Positions 53,680-64,000 of a stretch of DNA of 64,000 nucleotides are shown here, in pieces; within the stretch, counting starts at the first letter, position 1, and each line of letters opens with the position of its first letter. The DNA comes from Rhipicephalus microplus. Its lineage: Eukaryota > Arthropoda > Arachnida > Ixodida > Ixodidae. Where the stretch lies: NCBI RefSeq assembly GCF_043290135.1, contig NC_134702.1, forward strand, positions 192,666,491-192,730,490. The letters are read 5' to 3'. The translations under genes and the position numbers were made by a program. The notes below the pieces were generated by a model, which saw only the letters and a program-made list of their open reading frames with translations, made no database searches and was not told the DNA's origin.

Positions 53680-54010
53680 TTCGCATCTTTGTGTGTGAGC
53701 AGCGTGTTTCTTTCACAAACACACCCATGGCAGATGGTGAAGTGACCCTCGCACTCTCCTGGATCACGAGTCTAATAAGCGCGCATGTAGGAGAGTAACC
53801 AAGCTCCGTGAATACGGTGCTCTTCGAAACAAAAGCATGGCCCCCAAGATGGCGGGTGCGTGGCGGCTTTTTCTTCGGACGGTGTGCACGGAGAAAACGT
53901 ATTTGCAGGGGTGGGTGTAGCCCGCTCTTTTCTCCGCACTGCGGTGCTCCTTGGTATGGTCGAAAAAGGTGCCGCACTGTTGACAAAGGCTGCATGTGGC
54001 AAAAAAAAAT
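53680..54010 (-). pseudogene. Possible decayed C2H2 zinc-finger sequence
   Basis: Minus-strand fragments such as CSLCQQCGTFFDHTKEH, FTICHGCVCERNTLLTHKD and HAFVSKSTVFTE have Cys and His spacing loosely like C2H2 fingers, in different frames. The resemblance is weak and could be chance; no intact finger is present. Confidence 0.25.
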
Positions 54011-54164
54011 GTTTAGTGCTTTTTTAGAACTTCGCACTCATTTCGCCTTGTGGGGCCTTGTTGTTCGAGAGGAAAAGTCACGGATTGGGCGTATATAATT
54101 TCAAATGGCTTTTTTTTGCCGTCAACTTGCGCTGCCCATTCTAGAGCACCTAATATTCCGATGC

Positions 54165-54213
54165 CGATTGATTGATTTGTGGGGTTTAACGTCCGAAAAC
54201 CACCATATGATTA
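54165..54213 (-). repeat. 49-bp 5-prime-truncated Ruka SINE with 13-bp target duplication
   Basis: Only the tail remains (minus: ATCATATGGTGGTTTTCGGACG... TTAAACCCCACAAATCAATC). AATATTCCGATGC flanks both sides (54152-54164 and 54214-54226). Confidence 0.9.
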
Positions 54214-54226
54214 AATATTCCGATGC

Positions 54227-55654
54227 ATCTGCAAGAGATTCGTATGTGCAGGAAACTTGGTGCACTTCGAAGTTTGCAAGCTGTATATTATGAAGGGCAC
54301 TGGCGAAGAAAAAAAAAGACTTCCCATCAACAAGCGAAGGCAAAAGAGGGCCACGTTTTACACTCACAAGTTACGCTCGAATAAAACGGTTGCTTCTTAT
54401 TCCCTTTCATGAAACAAGCTCTGGCTTGCACTGTAATGCGGCTTTAAGAATTCTCCCGTCGAGCCAAAGAAGCAGGGTAAATGGATGAGGGTGCTGGTGG
54501 TCACCATGCCTCCAGACTATGTCTAGATTGAACGTCACCGATTCTGCTACGATCACCGGCTGGTTACAGGCACGTTGGGGTCACTTATGGTCGCCCATTG
54601 ACACTGTGAATTTTTCGGTATTCAGTACAAACGTTGGGCAATGTAAGAACGAATATCAAAAGGTTTTGCTTGTATAAGAAGTACGCAACACGCGTTCAGA
54701 GTTTGATGTACTTGGTATCAAGCACTGCAGTCTTACATGCCAGTGACAATTTGCACTTTTTCACCCTTTATTAGGCTACCTTGGCGAATACTTAGTTTTC
54801 ATTAGAAAGACGTAGTTATGCTACATGTGCGACCCTTCGATTTGAATGCAGTTGACAATACAGTAAACGAACACGGCACTGATATTGTCATTGTGCTGCC
54901 AAAACATATTCAAAATTAATATGACTAAAAAGAAGTAAATGACAACTCCGGCACTTTCACTGTGAAAAACGTGGGTAGAGCGGCTACTTGCCGATCCTCA
55001 ACAATATTGCGGCAAAATTACTTCTCACGTACCTAACTTCAGTGCCATGACGAGGGCACTCAGTTACGCAGAGCGTAATACTGCTTTGGTTTACCACCTC
55101 ATAAGCATCTGTACGTGATACCATGGAAAACTTTGATTCAGGATATACGGTTCGACCGGAATAATTAGCCCAGTAATCGCCCGTAAAATTTCCAGAAAGA
55201 ACGAATGCTACAATGAGTATATATTTCTCAAATGGACGTATTCATTGCCAAGAAAATATGGACCATAAAGAAAAAAGTCATGCTGCCGCATAATAATTGA
55301 TACCTCCATGCATTACCTCTCAGGTTAGCGCAAAACCATGCGCATGGTGGAATCCCGTACGCCCTACTGTCTGCCGCGGCGTCCTCTCGCTGGAGCCGAG
55401 CAAGTGAGGCGGTACTCATTTATTTTCATGAAGAACTCTGTTATTTTCACGGCTAAAACAAACATGCCACGTGCCCACCATGTCGCAGGCCATGCGCGAG
55501 AGGTGACAAGCGTTACAGCAGACTGAACGTGAGCCCTTGATAGCACCTCGCTACTGATGACGAAAACGCGCTGAAGTGTTGAAGCTCTGAGGACCACTAA
55601 ATGGTACATGGTGTATGTAAACGGCTTGTCAATAACTCACCTGATAACGTCCGT
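54227..55654. other. No recognisable gene
   Basis: AT-rich sequence with short frames; nothing assignable. Confidence 0.5.
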
Positions 55655-55740
55655 TCTGTGGCCTAGTCGTAAACACCGTGCGAAGCGTATTGGTAGAGTG
55701 CTAGTTCGACGCCCCACGGCAGAACCTTTCCTTATAGTTT
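55655..55740 (+). repeat. tRNA-like repeat head
   Basis: TGTGGCCTAGTCGTAAACACC...AGAGTGCTAGTTCGACGCCCCACGGCAGA has an A-box-like TGGCCTAGTCG and B-box-like AGTTCGACGCC. Pairing of arms is incomplete. Probably another tRNA-derived SINE. Confidence 0.4.
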
Positions 55741-56440
55741 TTTGTATTTGCTATTTGTCACTATATATTTTGCAAAGCTATATGCATGACGGAAACACAT
55801 CAGGGAAGCAGTAATAGACCTCGACATAAAACACTTCTGTGTTAAAAAGTAGAGTTAAAGGTTGCTTTATCAGGTTATGAGTGCGCCTGAACTATATGGT
55901 TCAATCGGGGAGTTTTATTTAGAAGAAAACGACATATCGGTACTCCAGAACTCATTACTGTAACCTATCCTCAACATGAAGCAGCGGTGTCTTTTTATGA
56001 GCTGGTAATACACAATTACACGTAAGTAATGCACGTGACTGTTGCCCGAGCATTAAACATTTGATGCCCGGGCAACACAGGTAAGGCGACAGTGAGGTGA
56101 AGCTATAACAAGCTATCGAAAATACGCAGGCACGAACACAGCTAATGTGCGAGTAGGCACAGCAAGACAGTTCCGATGAAGCGATAAGTGCCGACTGTGA
56201 CGGTAAACTACTTAAAAAAAAGCAGTGCAACGGCCGTGTTCTCGTGGAAGCAGTTGCAGGGACAACTTCCCCTGGCCCTAACTAATAAGGATGGACTGAT
56301 AGGTTCGTTATTCCTAGCATGAGCGTAGCGTGATGCGTCGTCAAAATAAAACTGTGGCGTCGTGCCTAGGGCGGCTAGATATTTTACTGCAATAGCGTTA
56401 TAGCACGTGTCCCCGCTTCAGCGTGCCAAGAAAAGAACTG
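55741..56440. other. No recognisable gene
   Basis: Mixed sequence; GCCCGGGCA-type short palindrome near 56045-56075 (TGCCCGAGCATTAAACATTT and TGATGCCCGGGCA). No coding similarity. Confidence 0.4.
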
Positions 56441-56477
56441 TCAAAAGCTTTAGATAGAATAGACAATCGCCAATAAT

Positions 56478-56588
56478 TTGTCGGAAGAAAGGGTATTAGG
56501 ACACTGGCCGAGACCATCCTCTGCAAGCAAGGCATTGAGAGCGTTGTTGCGCTTCCTGCGGGCAAGTGGTCTTAGAGACAGACTGTAA
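56478..56588 (+). pseudogene. C-terminal end of a LINE ORF2, same family as 30306-30674
   Basis: Frame LSEERVLGHWPRPSSASKAL then RALLRFLRASGLRDRL and TAA at 56586-56588. Before it, LDRIDNRQ is in another frame (one-base shift near 56475), matching the RLDDRPLS segment of the 30-kb copy. Confidence 0.65.
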
Positions 56589-56760
56589 ACAGCGTCGTGG
56601 ATCGTCTGATGACCTTCTCTCTCTTTTTTTTCACAACGTCTCTTTTCTCTCATCTTTTATCCCCCTTACCCCCTTCCCCAGTACAGGGTAGCCAGCTGGT
56701 CTGAGAACTGGCTAACCTCCCTGTCCTTCCTCATTTATTCCTCCTCCTCCTCCTCCTTAA
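56589..56760 (+). repeat. 3-prime UTR of the same LINE with (CTC)n tail
   Basis: CCCAGTACAGGGTAGCCAGC and CTGGCTAACCTCCCTGTCC, then CCTCCTCCTCCTCC at 56738-56757. Parallel to 30675-30900. Confidence 0.7.
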
Positions 56761-57544
56761 AGAAAGGGCGTTTCAGTAGGAAAATCACAACCGGATTGCT
56801 TGTTTATCCACGCGAAAGCAGCATTTTAGGAAGTTCAGTGCACGATAGTTCATCACTCATTCATGAAAAGATTAGGTTCTGTGGGCACCAGCTCAAAAAC
56901 AAAAATTTACTGATTAAGTCGGGAAATTCGTATTTTCAAATTTCGTTATATTGTGTTTGAACTGCTCTTTCGTAGGAGACAGCATTATCCTAAAGTAAAA
57001 TGTTGTATCCCCTATCATATGTAACTTCTCTGAGTAAGGAAGCTTCTTAGTCACGGAAAAAGAAGCATTCGTTCGAGGATCGAACCCCGGTGGATTTCTC
57101 GGTCAATAAGACGCTTTCCTAATGAGAATTTTATATGAATTTCGATGTGATTTTGTGGTACAGACGGGTGGTTCACCGTTTATTCCACCTGGAAAAGACC
57201 CGACTGACATTATAGCGTTCTCACTTTTTTGCCGCGGCACTGAAGCCAAAATTTCGAGCCCCCTACCACTTAGAAATTAGCGGAAAATGTATGGATCCCT
57301 GACCTGCTATTTCTCTGTCTTTCTTACTTTCTTCCTTGCTTTCTTTTTTATTTTTCATTTCTGTTTTTCGTACTTTCTTTGTTATTTCTCTCTATCTTTT
57401 TCTTTATTTTTTATTTCCGCTTGAGGTTTTCTATCCTGCATTCCGGGAATTAGACCCTAACCTCAAGCTTAACAACGCTACACATCTGTTGCTACAGGGA
57501 GCATCGACGTTTTAGCCTGAAACAATGTAATCCAAGAAAAAAAA
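56761..57544. other. No recognisable gene; possible tRNA-like B box at 57070-57110
   Basis: The minus strand has CACCGGGGTTCGATCCTCG, a good B box, but no matching A box at the right distance. T-rich sequence follows (57310-57420). Confidence 0.35.
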
Positions 57545-57800
57545 TGAGGGAGGGGGTAAACAACAATAGGGAAGGCAGGGAGGTTCACCAGGCACATGCC
57601 CGGTTTGCTACCCTACGCTAGAGGAATAGGAAGGGGGCATAAAGATGAGAGAGAGAGAGAGAGGAAAGAGAAGAGAGAGAGAAAAAAAAGAAAAAAAGGA
57701 GGATTGTCAGTCAATCGGCTGGCGCGTATGCAGCGGTGGCACTACACAAACGTTAAAGCTGGTCACATAGGCTTGAGTCCTCAAAAAGCACAAGACAGCT
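57545..57800 (-). repeat. 3-prime UTR of the GTAGGGTAGC LINE family, minus copy
   Basis: Minus strand: pyrimidine-rich tract (TCTCTCTCTC), CCTCTAGCGTAGGGTAGCAAACC and GGTGAACCTCCCTGCCTTCCC, the same order as at 30675-30900. No coding sequence of the family is attached; it abuts the CR1-like 3-prime end. Confidence 0.6.
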
Positions 57801-58304
57801 TTGACTGCTTTTTGAGCCGACGAAAGGCGATGACGGTGTTCCAGTAGCATCTGAACTTGAACTTGAACTTTATTTCGCATCTATACATTGTACAGATAAC
57901 AGGGACACAGACAAAAAGCCACATTACGGCTTGACGAGGTCTGTGCCCCTTTTCTTTCGCAACAAACAGTTGGCGGGCAAGATCAAAAATGCAACGCAAG
58001 AACATATTCATGTACACACACGCACAAGAAGAAATAGAGATAATTTAAAACACTTGCTTCCGAAAACAATGAACAAATTTTTATACAAAGTTTGAAACGC
58101 GTCGCTATACACCTTCAACACAAAAATACACAAAAATACATAGTAAACAAATGAGCATAACAAGTATTCACTAATGAATATACAAAAGTTCAAAAACGCT
58201 TCGCCTTGTACTTTTAACATAAAATGCATGTTCATTTAAAACACAATAGCGAATAAGATGTATGATCGGCACATACAGATCCTTCGGGAGGGGAAATATG
58301 GCAG

Positions 58305-59910
58305 TTAATGAAGAGAGTTTAGCAAAGATGGTAAGACATGACGTAGCATTTGTTTTCCATAATTTGTTCTACAATGTGGAACATGCCAGGTTTCTTTGTG
58401 ACGTGTACTTAACGTGCTTGAGTTTAATGTGAGCCTTGACAATTGCTCTAGAAAACCCAGACTATTCTTTCTTTCTATTAAAAACCGTTTTTGCAAAATT
58501 GTATTGTACACTGCCTTTAATGGTATGATATTTAACTGGTCAAAAATAGGGTCCGTGTGTGCATCGAATGGAGCATTTAAAATTGTTCGAACGGCTTTCT
58601 TCTGCAAAAGGAATAAAATGTTGATGTTTGAGCTGGTTGTGTTGCCCCATACGAGATGACAATAATTGATATGTGATAGAAAAAGAGAATTATAAAGTAA
58701 GAGCTTCACTTTCAATGGCAGCAAGAGGCGTAATCTTACTAGTATACCTGTGACTCGAGCAAGCTTATTGGCAATAGTGTTGACATGTTCATTCCATAAC
58801 ATGTTTTCCTGAAAAATCACGCCTAAACTTTTGACCGAAGGTACTACTTCTATCCCGGAAGTTCCTATCTGGAGACATCCCTGGACTACTTGTTTTTTAT
58901 TCTTTGGTTGAAAAAGCACGCCTTTTGTTTTGGCAGCATCAATTGTTAGCGAGTTGGATAAACTCCATTTGTTTATTTGTTCTAGAGTATCATTGGCAGT
59001 GCTGATGAGTTCGGCAACGTTTCTAGAAGTGATAAATAAACTAGTGTCGTCCGCATAGATAACAAATCGCGCCGTAGTCTTAATATTCGTTAAATCATTT
59101 ATATAAATGTTGAACAATAGTGGTCCAAGTATGCTCCCTTGCGGGACCCCAGCACTTATCGGTAAATTTTTTGAATAGTGATTGCCTATAACAACAGTTT
59201 GATACCTATACTGCAGATAACTTCTAATTAATTTCAGAAATGTTCCTCTAAAGCCGTAAATATCAAGTTTTGTTAGTAAAGTGTTGTGATTGATGGTATC
59301 GAAGGCCTTTGAAAAATCAACGAATATGCCAAGGGTAACCAAATTTTCTTCAAAGCCTTGCAGAATTATTTCTTTTTGGGTCAATAGTGCTAATTCAGTT
59401 GAGCGACCTTTTCTAAATCCAAATTGAAAATCTCTAAGAAGATTGTGCTTGTTACAGAATGAGGTTATTCTTACATTTATCAGCTTCTCGAGACATTTAG
59501 AAAAAATAGGCAGAATTGATATAGGTCTATAGTTCTGGAACTTGTTTTTGTCGCCAGATTTGAAAAGTGCGGTTACCTTCGCGATTTGCATGCGTCTTGG
59601 AAATGTGCCGTTCGCCAGCGAAAGATTGTACACGTGCTCCAAGACAGGACCGATTAGATCTAGTACATGCTTCGCTGGGCGAATCTGCAGGTCATCGATA
59701 TCGCAGCTTTTACCATTCCGAATACTGCGAAACATGCTTTGTATTTCTTGAGTGTCTGTCGGGTTTAGGAATGCACTGTGAACGATTTTGGGTTTTAAAT
59801 ATTTCATGCATTGGGGATCATAGGAGCTATTTACAAGTGACACAAAATAGTTGTTAAAAGCGTCAGCTAAGGCCGTGCCTGAAATGAGCTTACTGTCTAC
59901 TGTTAATTCC
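58305..59910 (-). pseudogene. CR1-like reverse transcriptase domain
   Basis: The frame opens at DNLEELTVDSKLISGTALAD, one base out of register with the endonuclease, and stays open for over 500 codons. Motifs: KSCDIDDLQIRP, NYRPISILPIFSKCLEK, FGFRKGRSTELALL, FVDFSKAFDTINH (A), AGVPQGSILGPLLFN (B), IYADDTSLFI (C), VKSLGVIF and FLSHINYCHLVWG. It ends naturally at LLNSLH (58305). RT function looks intact in sequence; only the link to the endonuclease is broken. Confidence 0.88.
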
Positions 59911-59911
59911 T

Positions 59912-61091
59912 CTAGATTATCTGCCTTTGGTTTCCATGCAGTAAACTATTTAGCTTTCTCCATGTGACATCGGTTCGCATTATCGTTTCGGCAGGGAACA
60001 ATTTCTCGAAGTAATGTGTCTTTGCTGCCCTTAGGAACCCATTAACTTTATTCCGGAGTTTTTTAAACGTGGCTAAAACTACTGCGTCTCTTGTCCTTAA
60101 GAACTGTTTAAAAAGAGCATCTTTTTGTTTTATCAATTTCAACGCACTGTCATTAATCCATGGCTTTCTTGCTTTTCTGGCTTTTTTTGTTTTACGCTTG
60201 AATGATTTTGCGTAAGCGTTCTTGAATGCGGATAAAAACAACTCGTACGCTTTGTCGCAGTCGCTTTCGTCGTATACGTCTTGCCAGCTTATGCGCGAGA
60301 TTTCGTCGCGGAATTTATCAAGAGTGAATGGGTTAATATCTTGAAATGTGTAGTGCTGATCTGCGGAAGGATGCAAGGGCAACATAGATGAATTCACAAT
60401 GAGAAATATGGGCAAGTGGTCGCTGACCTGAGCCGTGATGACACCCGATTCAACGTTTTGTGCATCAATATTTGTGACGAAAATGTCGAGTAAACTTTCG
60501 CAGTTACCTTGGATACGAGTAGGTGTGGAAATTGTATTAGTGCATGCATTTGATTCAAGCACCCTTACTATGCGTCTGCGAAGCGAGCTGTCATGAAACA
60601 TGTTAATATTAATATCACCACCCAGAACTAGTCTGTAATCGTTATCATTAACCCAGGACAGTAGATGGTCAATGTATTCGAGAAAGTTTACCACGTATCC
60701 TACAGGTGGGCGATATACTACGGAAAAAATGCTACGACCATGCTGAACAGTCAAAATTTCAAAGTCAGTAGTAGTGCGAGTAAAATCTTTCAACACTTCA
60801 CAATGCAGGGTACTCTTAGTTAGCAGTAGAACGCCGCCTCCTCTTTTATCGCGTCGATTCAGATAATGCGTAACATAACCAGACACCTGCAGTACTTCGT
60901 CGTTGCGATACCATGTTTCACTCAACATTACAATGTCAAATGGAAAACCAAAAGACGACAGCAGCGCGCTCAGATGATCGTCCTTATTGCGCGCCGATTG
61001 CGTGTTCAAGTGCAAGAAGGACGTACATTTGTTTTTTTTTTGAAGAAAGTATTCTGCTAACGTCGCTAGGTGTGTGTAGTGTATCGGCCAT
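59912..61091 (-). pseudogene. CR1-like endonuclease domain
   Basis: ATG 61091 opens MADTLHTPSDVSRILSSKKK; a one-base change in the A10 run then moves to the frame reading CTSFLHLNTQSARNKDDHLS (Asn site). LSETWYRNDEV (Glu), VVYRPPVGY, LVLGGDININMFHD (Asp) and VSDHLPIFLI (SDH) follow. The block ends HGNQRQII* at 59912. All endonuclease catalytic motifs are present, so apart from the two frame breaks it looks young. Confidence 0.82.
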
Positions 61092-61651
61092 GATGAAGGG
61101 TCGTAGTGGGGAAAACGTCTAATTCACGAGTGAGATCACTCCATTTTTTCAAGGTCTTGAACGACAGATATGCGAAGTACACGTGAGTTGTCACTTTGAG
61201 TTGGATCGGCGTCGATGTATCGACGGCAACTAGCACTCGAGAAGCCTGCAATGTGTGTTTGTGTGCCGGTAACAGTTCATTTGCTTGACTTTCCAGTCTC
61301 TCAGTTGGATGCTGTGCGACATTTCAGATTGACAGCGTTTTGACACGTTACTTGAGTGACCCCAAGTACGTACGGAAACGTATGAACTACGCGCTCGGTT
61401 CTTGCTTCGCCACTAGTTAGCCCGTACGCTTCTATTTACTTGAGAGCAATGTACTGTTCGGGAGTGAAACGATGTTCGTTGTGAACAGTGGTGCTGTGTT
61501 GACGTTCCAAGACTCTTGAACATGCTGTGCTCGTGTGACCGAAAATTGAAAGATAGCGTTGATAACTGTTTTGCCCTGCGAAGTTGTGGCGGGGCAGCTT
61601 GGCGCTTTTGTTTGTTAAGTCGTCACTTCTCCTTTCTGTGATAACCATAGT
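61092..61651. other. Upstream of the CR1-like ORF2; ORF1 not recognised
   Basis: A minus-strand frame (61066-61251; THVYFAYLSFKTLKKWSDLT) is open, but I do not recognise it as CR1 ORF1 or as anything else. Confidence 0.3.
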
Positions 61652-61971
61652 CCTAGCGCTGTGATGTGATCAACAAAAACTGCGAGATGCTACATTCTGT
61701 TGTGAATCGTGTTACTTTGGAAGCGTGCCTAGACTGTTCTTCGGTAACAACTTGAGAGTTTTATGTGGCAGCGAGAGCCCGTAAACGTCAAGCTTCCTTC
61801 TGGCCCCCAGACCTAGCGCTGTGATGTGATCAACCAAAGCTGCGAGATGCTACATTCTGTTGTGGATTGTGCTACTTTGGAAGCGTGCCTAGACTGTTCT
61901 TCGGTAAGAACTTGAGAGTTCTATGTGGCAGCGAGAGCCCGTGAACGTCAAACTTCCCTCCGGCCCCCAGA
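61652..61971 (+). repeat. 160-bp tandem duplication
   Basis: CCTAGCGCTGTGATGTGATC starts at 61652 and again at 61812, and the copies run in register to GGCCCCCAG at 61811 and 61971. About 10 substitutions separate them. The second copy runs directly into the transposase-like frame. Confidence 0.9.
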
Positions 61972-62234
61972 AAAAGCAAAGTTTTCACCGGTGCCTTGCT
62001 TTAGATGAAGTTGTAGGCCAATATCGCCGAACTGCAGGTTTCCGAGTTCGTCTGGCCATCGTTTTTCACGGCACTAGAGCCTTGAAAACAGCCGGTCATT
62101 GCCAGTTCTTACACTTTATCAATGGACGTGCACGCCTGGCCAGCCCTTCATTGCTGTCATTGACAGCTTCCAGTCTGCAGATGCCCTTTGCCTGTTGGCC
62201 GTACTTGGTTCCTCATGACACCGACGGCTACTAA
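61923..62234 (+). pseudogene. PIF/Harbinger transposase, N-terminal helical part (tentative)
   Basis: The frame contains RVRLAIVFHGTRALKTAGHC and LASPSLLSLTASSLQM. The pattern L.I.FH.TG.L...G...F.....S.S.......T..L is reminiscent of the helix-turn-helix region (LRF.ATGS....G.....S.ST.SR....V...L) of HARBI1-like transposases, and it lies upstream of a better-matching DDE part in the same orientation. Diverged; the assignment leans on context. Confidence 0.4.
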
Positions 62235-62836
62235 ATGCTGCCATCAGTGAGTTCACCTTGCAGAAATAAATTTCATCGGTACTATAATTCACGCAGTTCT
62301 AAAACGTGTGCAAGTTTTGACGCCCATCAGATGTAATGTTTCTCTATGGTAAGTTAAAGCATGAAAAATTTACTACTACTGTTATATACATACATATTAT
62401 ATGGAGCAAATACATAAAAAGTTTTTGTGATTTGATACAAGTGAGCTCTTGTTTGATTATGAGGTTGGGCCTGTCGATTGACCACGTTTGATAGTTGGAA
62501 AATTAATGTGAATTTATTTTGCAGGAGCCAGGTTGCACTTAAAAATTTATGTTATTTTGGAAAATTAGTTCTATAGACGATTACCACTGTTGTAGTACTA
62601 TACTTCAGTAGAACATATATATTGCGGTACGTAAATTTTACATGAGGCTTCAATTTATTTAAAGTGATTATAGCAAATTTCGGTAACTTTAACGAAGTGA
62701 TAGCTTCCTCAAATAAGTATTAGAAGTGATTATTTTTAATGATTGTTTTTAAATGTCTCGTTTTTGGCTCTTCACAGATCGCAGAGATTGGTTTGTTAAG
62801 GTCCTGTGATGCGTCCGTTGCACATTCTGGCACATC
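62235..62836. other. AT-rich spacer within the transposase remnant
   Basis: AATAAA at 62266 and AT-rich sequence; ends with a plausible splice acceptor (TTTTGGCTCTTCACAG, 62762-62777). It could be an intron of the ancestral gene. Confidence 0.35.
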
Positions 62837-63040
62837 AATCCTCATCGTTACTTGAAGCACCTGTACAAAAATAGGAAGCACACGTTCTCCCTAACTGTGC
62901 AAGCCTATGTCACTACTGGGACTGCTATCATTCAGCGGATGTGGCGTGGAAGCATGCGTGGCAGCCTCATCTGGAAGGACTGCGATCTGCTTGGGAGCTT
63001 CGAGGGCACAAAACTGCCTAAAGGCTGGCTGCAAGGTTAG
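62837..63040 (+). pseudogene. PIF/Harbinger transposase, DDE core fragment
   Basis: Frame NPHRYLKHLYKNRKHTFSLT continues VQAYVTTGTAII...MWRGSMRGSLIWKDCDLLGSFEG and LPKGWLQG. This follows the DDE_4 pattern (Y..RK..HS.NVQ.V.....I.....PGS.HDS.I......G..P..WLLGD). The PGSxHD aspartate is lost (RGSMRG). After WLQG the frame ends at TAG 63038-63040; CAAG|GTTAGT there could be a splice donor. Confidence 0.6.
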
Positions 63041-63629
63041 TTTTTTTTAATACATACGATTACGTGAACACCACTTACTGTGCACAAATTGAAAACCCAA
63101 GCATGGTTGCTTTCAGTGGATACCTGTAATATTCTTACACATAATTCTTATTCAACATTTATAGAACTAAATTGCAAGATAACTGAGAACGTTGAAAGCT
63201 GAAAGCCTGCAGCTTATGAGTGAAACTCGAATAATCTGAGACTCAAAAGCTTGTGCTTTGAAACGAGCACAAGTAACTTTGATTCCTTATTGAGCTCTCG
63301 AGCTTGTGACTCCCTCTGTGGATCAAGTGCTCTAGAAGGAAATATCAAGAGGGTGAAAATTGCCTAGCTGTTCACAGCTTGCAAGGAGAAAGACCTATTG
63401 AAGAAGCCTCAGATGACATAAGGCCAGTAACTGCATCTTTTACCTAATGTAGTCTTTTCTCTCTCAGTGCTGTTGCTTGTGTTTCAGCCGAACATGTTCA
63501 ACACGATTGCATAGTGATATATATTTTTCTACAAATTGTAGCTGACCTAAGTATGCATTGTTGGTCTCTAAAGGTGACGTTCTGTGTGTTTCAAAGCCAT
63601 GGCTTCTCATTTCTCTGTCTGTGGCTAGC

Positions 63630-63749
63630 CTATTTCAGCAGCAGAGCGATGCAGCTAGCACACATGCAATCCAAGTCATGGAGTGCTCCTTTGGTGTTCT
63701 GTGCAGGACGCAGCATATCCATCCGGCAAGACACTGGTATCAACAATAA
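63630..63749 (+). pseudogene. PIF/Harbinger transposase, C-terminal Glu motif fragment
   Basis: Frame FQQQSDAASTHAIQVMECSF then GVLCRTQHIHPARHW matches the final DDE_4 motif (N.AH..TR..IER.FG.LK.RF..L), with the catalytic Glu kept in VMECSFGVL. Same strand and order as the two upstream parts. A TAA ends the frame at 63747-63749. Confidence 0.5.
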
Positions 63750-64000
63750 TGGTGAGTGTTGGTGGCACCTGTAGGAGCCCGTTGTGTTTGTTGCGTATGA
63801 TTATTTCCCCTGATGAAGTGCATTTTTGAAAGGTTTTCTTCATTTAGAATAATAGATGTCAGCAACAAGCACACTCATAATCCACAAGTTCTTTGTGTCT
63901 TCTAGACTGCCCATTTGCTCCTATATGCGGTATGGTGAGCTGGCCTGTTAGACAGCCTTGAAGTTATGAACATTGGCTGTTGTGTTGTAATGCAGTCTAA
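63750..64000. other. No recognisable feature
   Basis: Sequence to the window edge; nothing assignable. The right end of the transposon, if present, lies outside or is not recognisable. Confidence 0.4.

Larger units (their letters stand above)
57850..61091 (-). mobile_element. CR1-like non-LTR retrotransposon ORF2 copy, 5-prime incomplete
   Basis: Minus strand: ORF2 start ATG at 61091, endonuclease, RT, a 3-prime UTR (58304-57875), AATAAAG, and a 3-prime end of (AAGTTC)3 (57853-57870), the kind of short terminal microsatellite found in CR1/L2-type elements. No RNase H domain is present, as expected for CR1. Two frameshifts separate open blocks: in a T10 run (61032-61041, A10 on the coding strand) and near 59915-59930. 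ORF1 was not recognised upstream. Confidence 0.8.

Noticed and set aside
53672..54037. 121-codon frame as a zinc-finger gene
   Set aside because: Cys/His spacing is only loosely finger-like and scattered over frames; kept only as a weak pseudogene call.
1..64000. Bacterial or viral insertion
   Set aside because: No dense operons, ribosome-binding sites, or viral structural genes were seen; the only Gag-like genes belong to LTR retrotransposons with host-style target duplications.

Overview
This window is eukaryotic and looks like a gene-poor, repeat-dense stretch of a metastriate hard tick genome (Ixodidae: Rhipicephalus, Dermacentor or Hyalomma type). The main evidence is at least seven copies or fragments of a tRNA-derived SINE that matches the Ruka family described from ixodid ticks. 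Tick-style I-clade, CR1-like and RTE-like non-LTR retrotransposons, a Ty3/gypsy-type LTR element with few-percent-or-less LTR divergence, and GATA microsatellites nested in longer repeats fit the same picture. No complete multi-exon host gene could be recognised. Two possible terminal exons (3306-3487 plus, 36419-36654 plus) are the only candidates. No rRNA, functional tRNA, CRISPR array or bacterial operon was seen.

Layout. 1-13 kb: remnants of two old gypsy-type elements (gag start at 1415-1741 minus; LTR/gag/protease/LTR at 6858-10576 plus), the second invaded by a 1.5-kb tandem-repeat element (8897-10437). 13.2-19.1 kb: an almost intact I-clade non-LTR retrotransposon on the minus strand. 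It has ORF1 with zinc knuckles and ORF2 with endonuclease, RT and RNase H; ORF2 is broken by a single in-frame TAG, and the element is bounded by a 13-bp target-site duplication. 19.6-24.6 kb: a complete LTR retrotransposon with 1.18-kb LTRs, TG...CA ends and a 5-bp target duplication. It retains gag and the start of protease but has lost RT, RNase H and integrase. 27.7-33 kb: RTE-like 3-prime ends, SINEs and decayed LINE ORF1/endonuclease remnants. 41-45.4 kb: a badly decayed I-clade element split by a SINE. 57.8-61.1 kb: a CR1-like element with two frameshifts. 61.9-63.8 kb: pieces of a PIF/Harbinger-type transposase.

The most unusual structure is a family of large non-coding elements (four sizeable copies at 8897-10437, 33121-34350, 38830-40607 and 50251-51510, plus fragments near 4080 and 38300). 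Each sizeable copy combines some or all of: a (GATA)n tract near one end, a head region, a run of about 145-bp tandem units, a short hairpin near the other end, and inverted ATGCGAAGC-like termini. That plan resembles Helentron/DINE-1-type (HINE) non-autonomous elements. Three copies share a 350-385-bp GC-rich module inserted in the same place of a tandem unit, flanked by TGA/TCA and with inverted ends. The copy at 8897-10437 lacks it. A second element at 47551-48525 has the same plan with unrelated sequence.

The features work together as a layered insertion record rather than a pathway: LINE machinery (I, CR1, RTE) for the SINEs, and trans-acting gypsy proteins for the deleted LTR element. 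All assignments are by eye; no alignment or database search was run.
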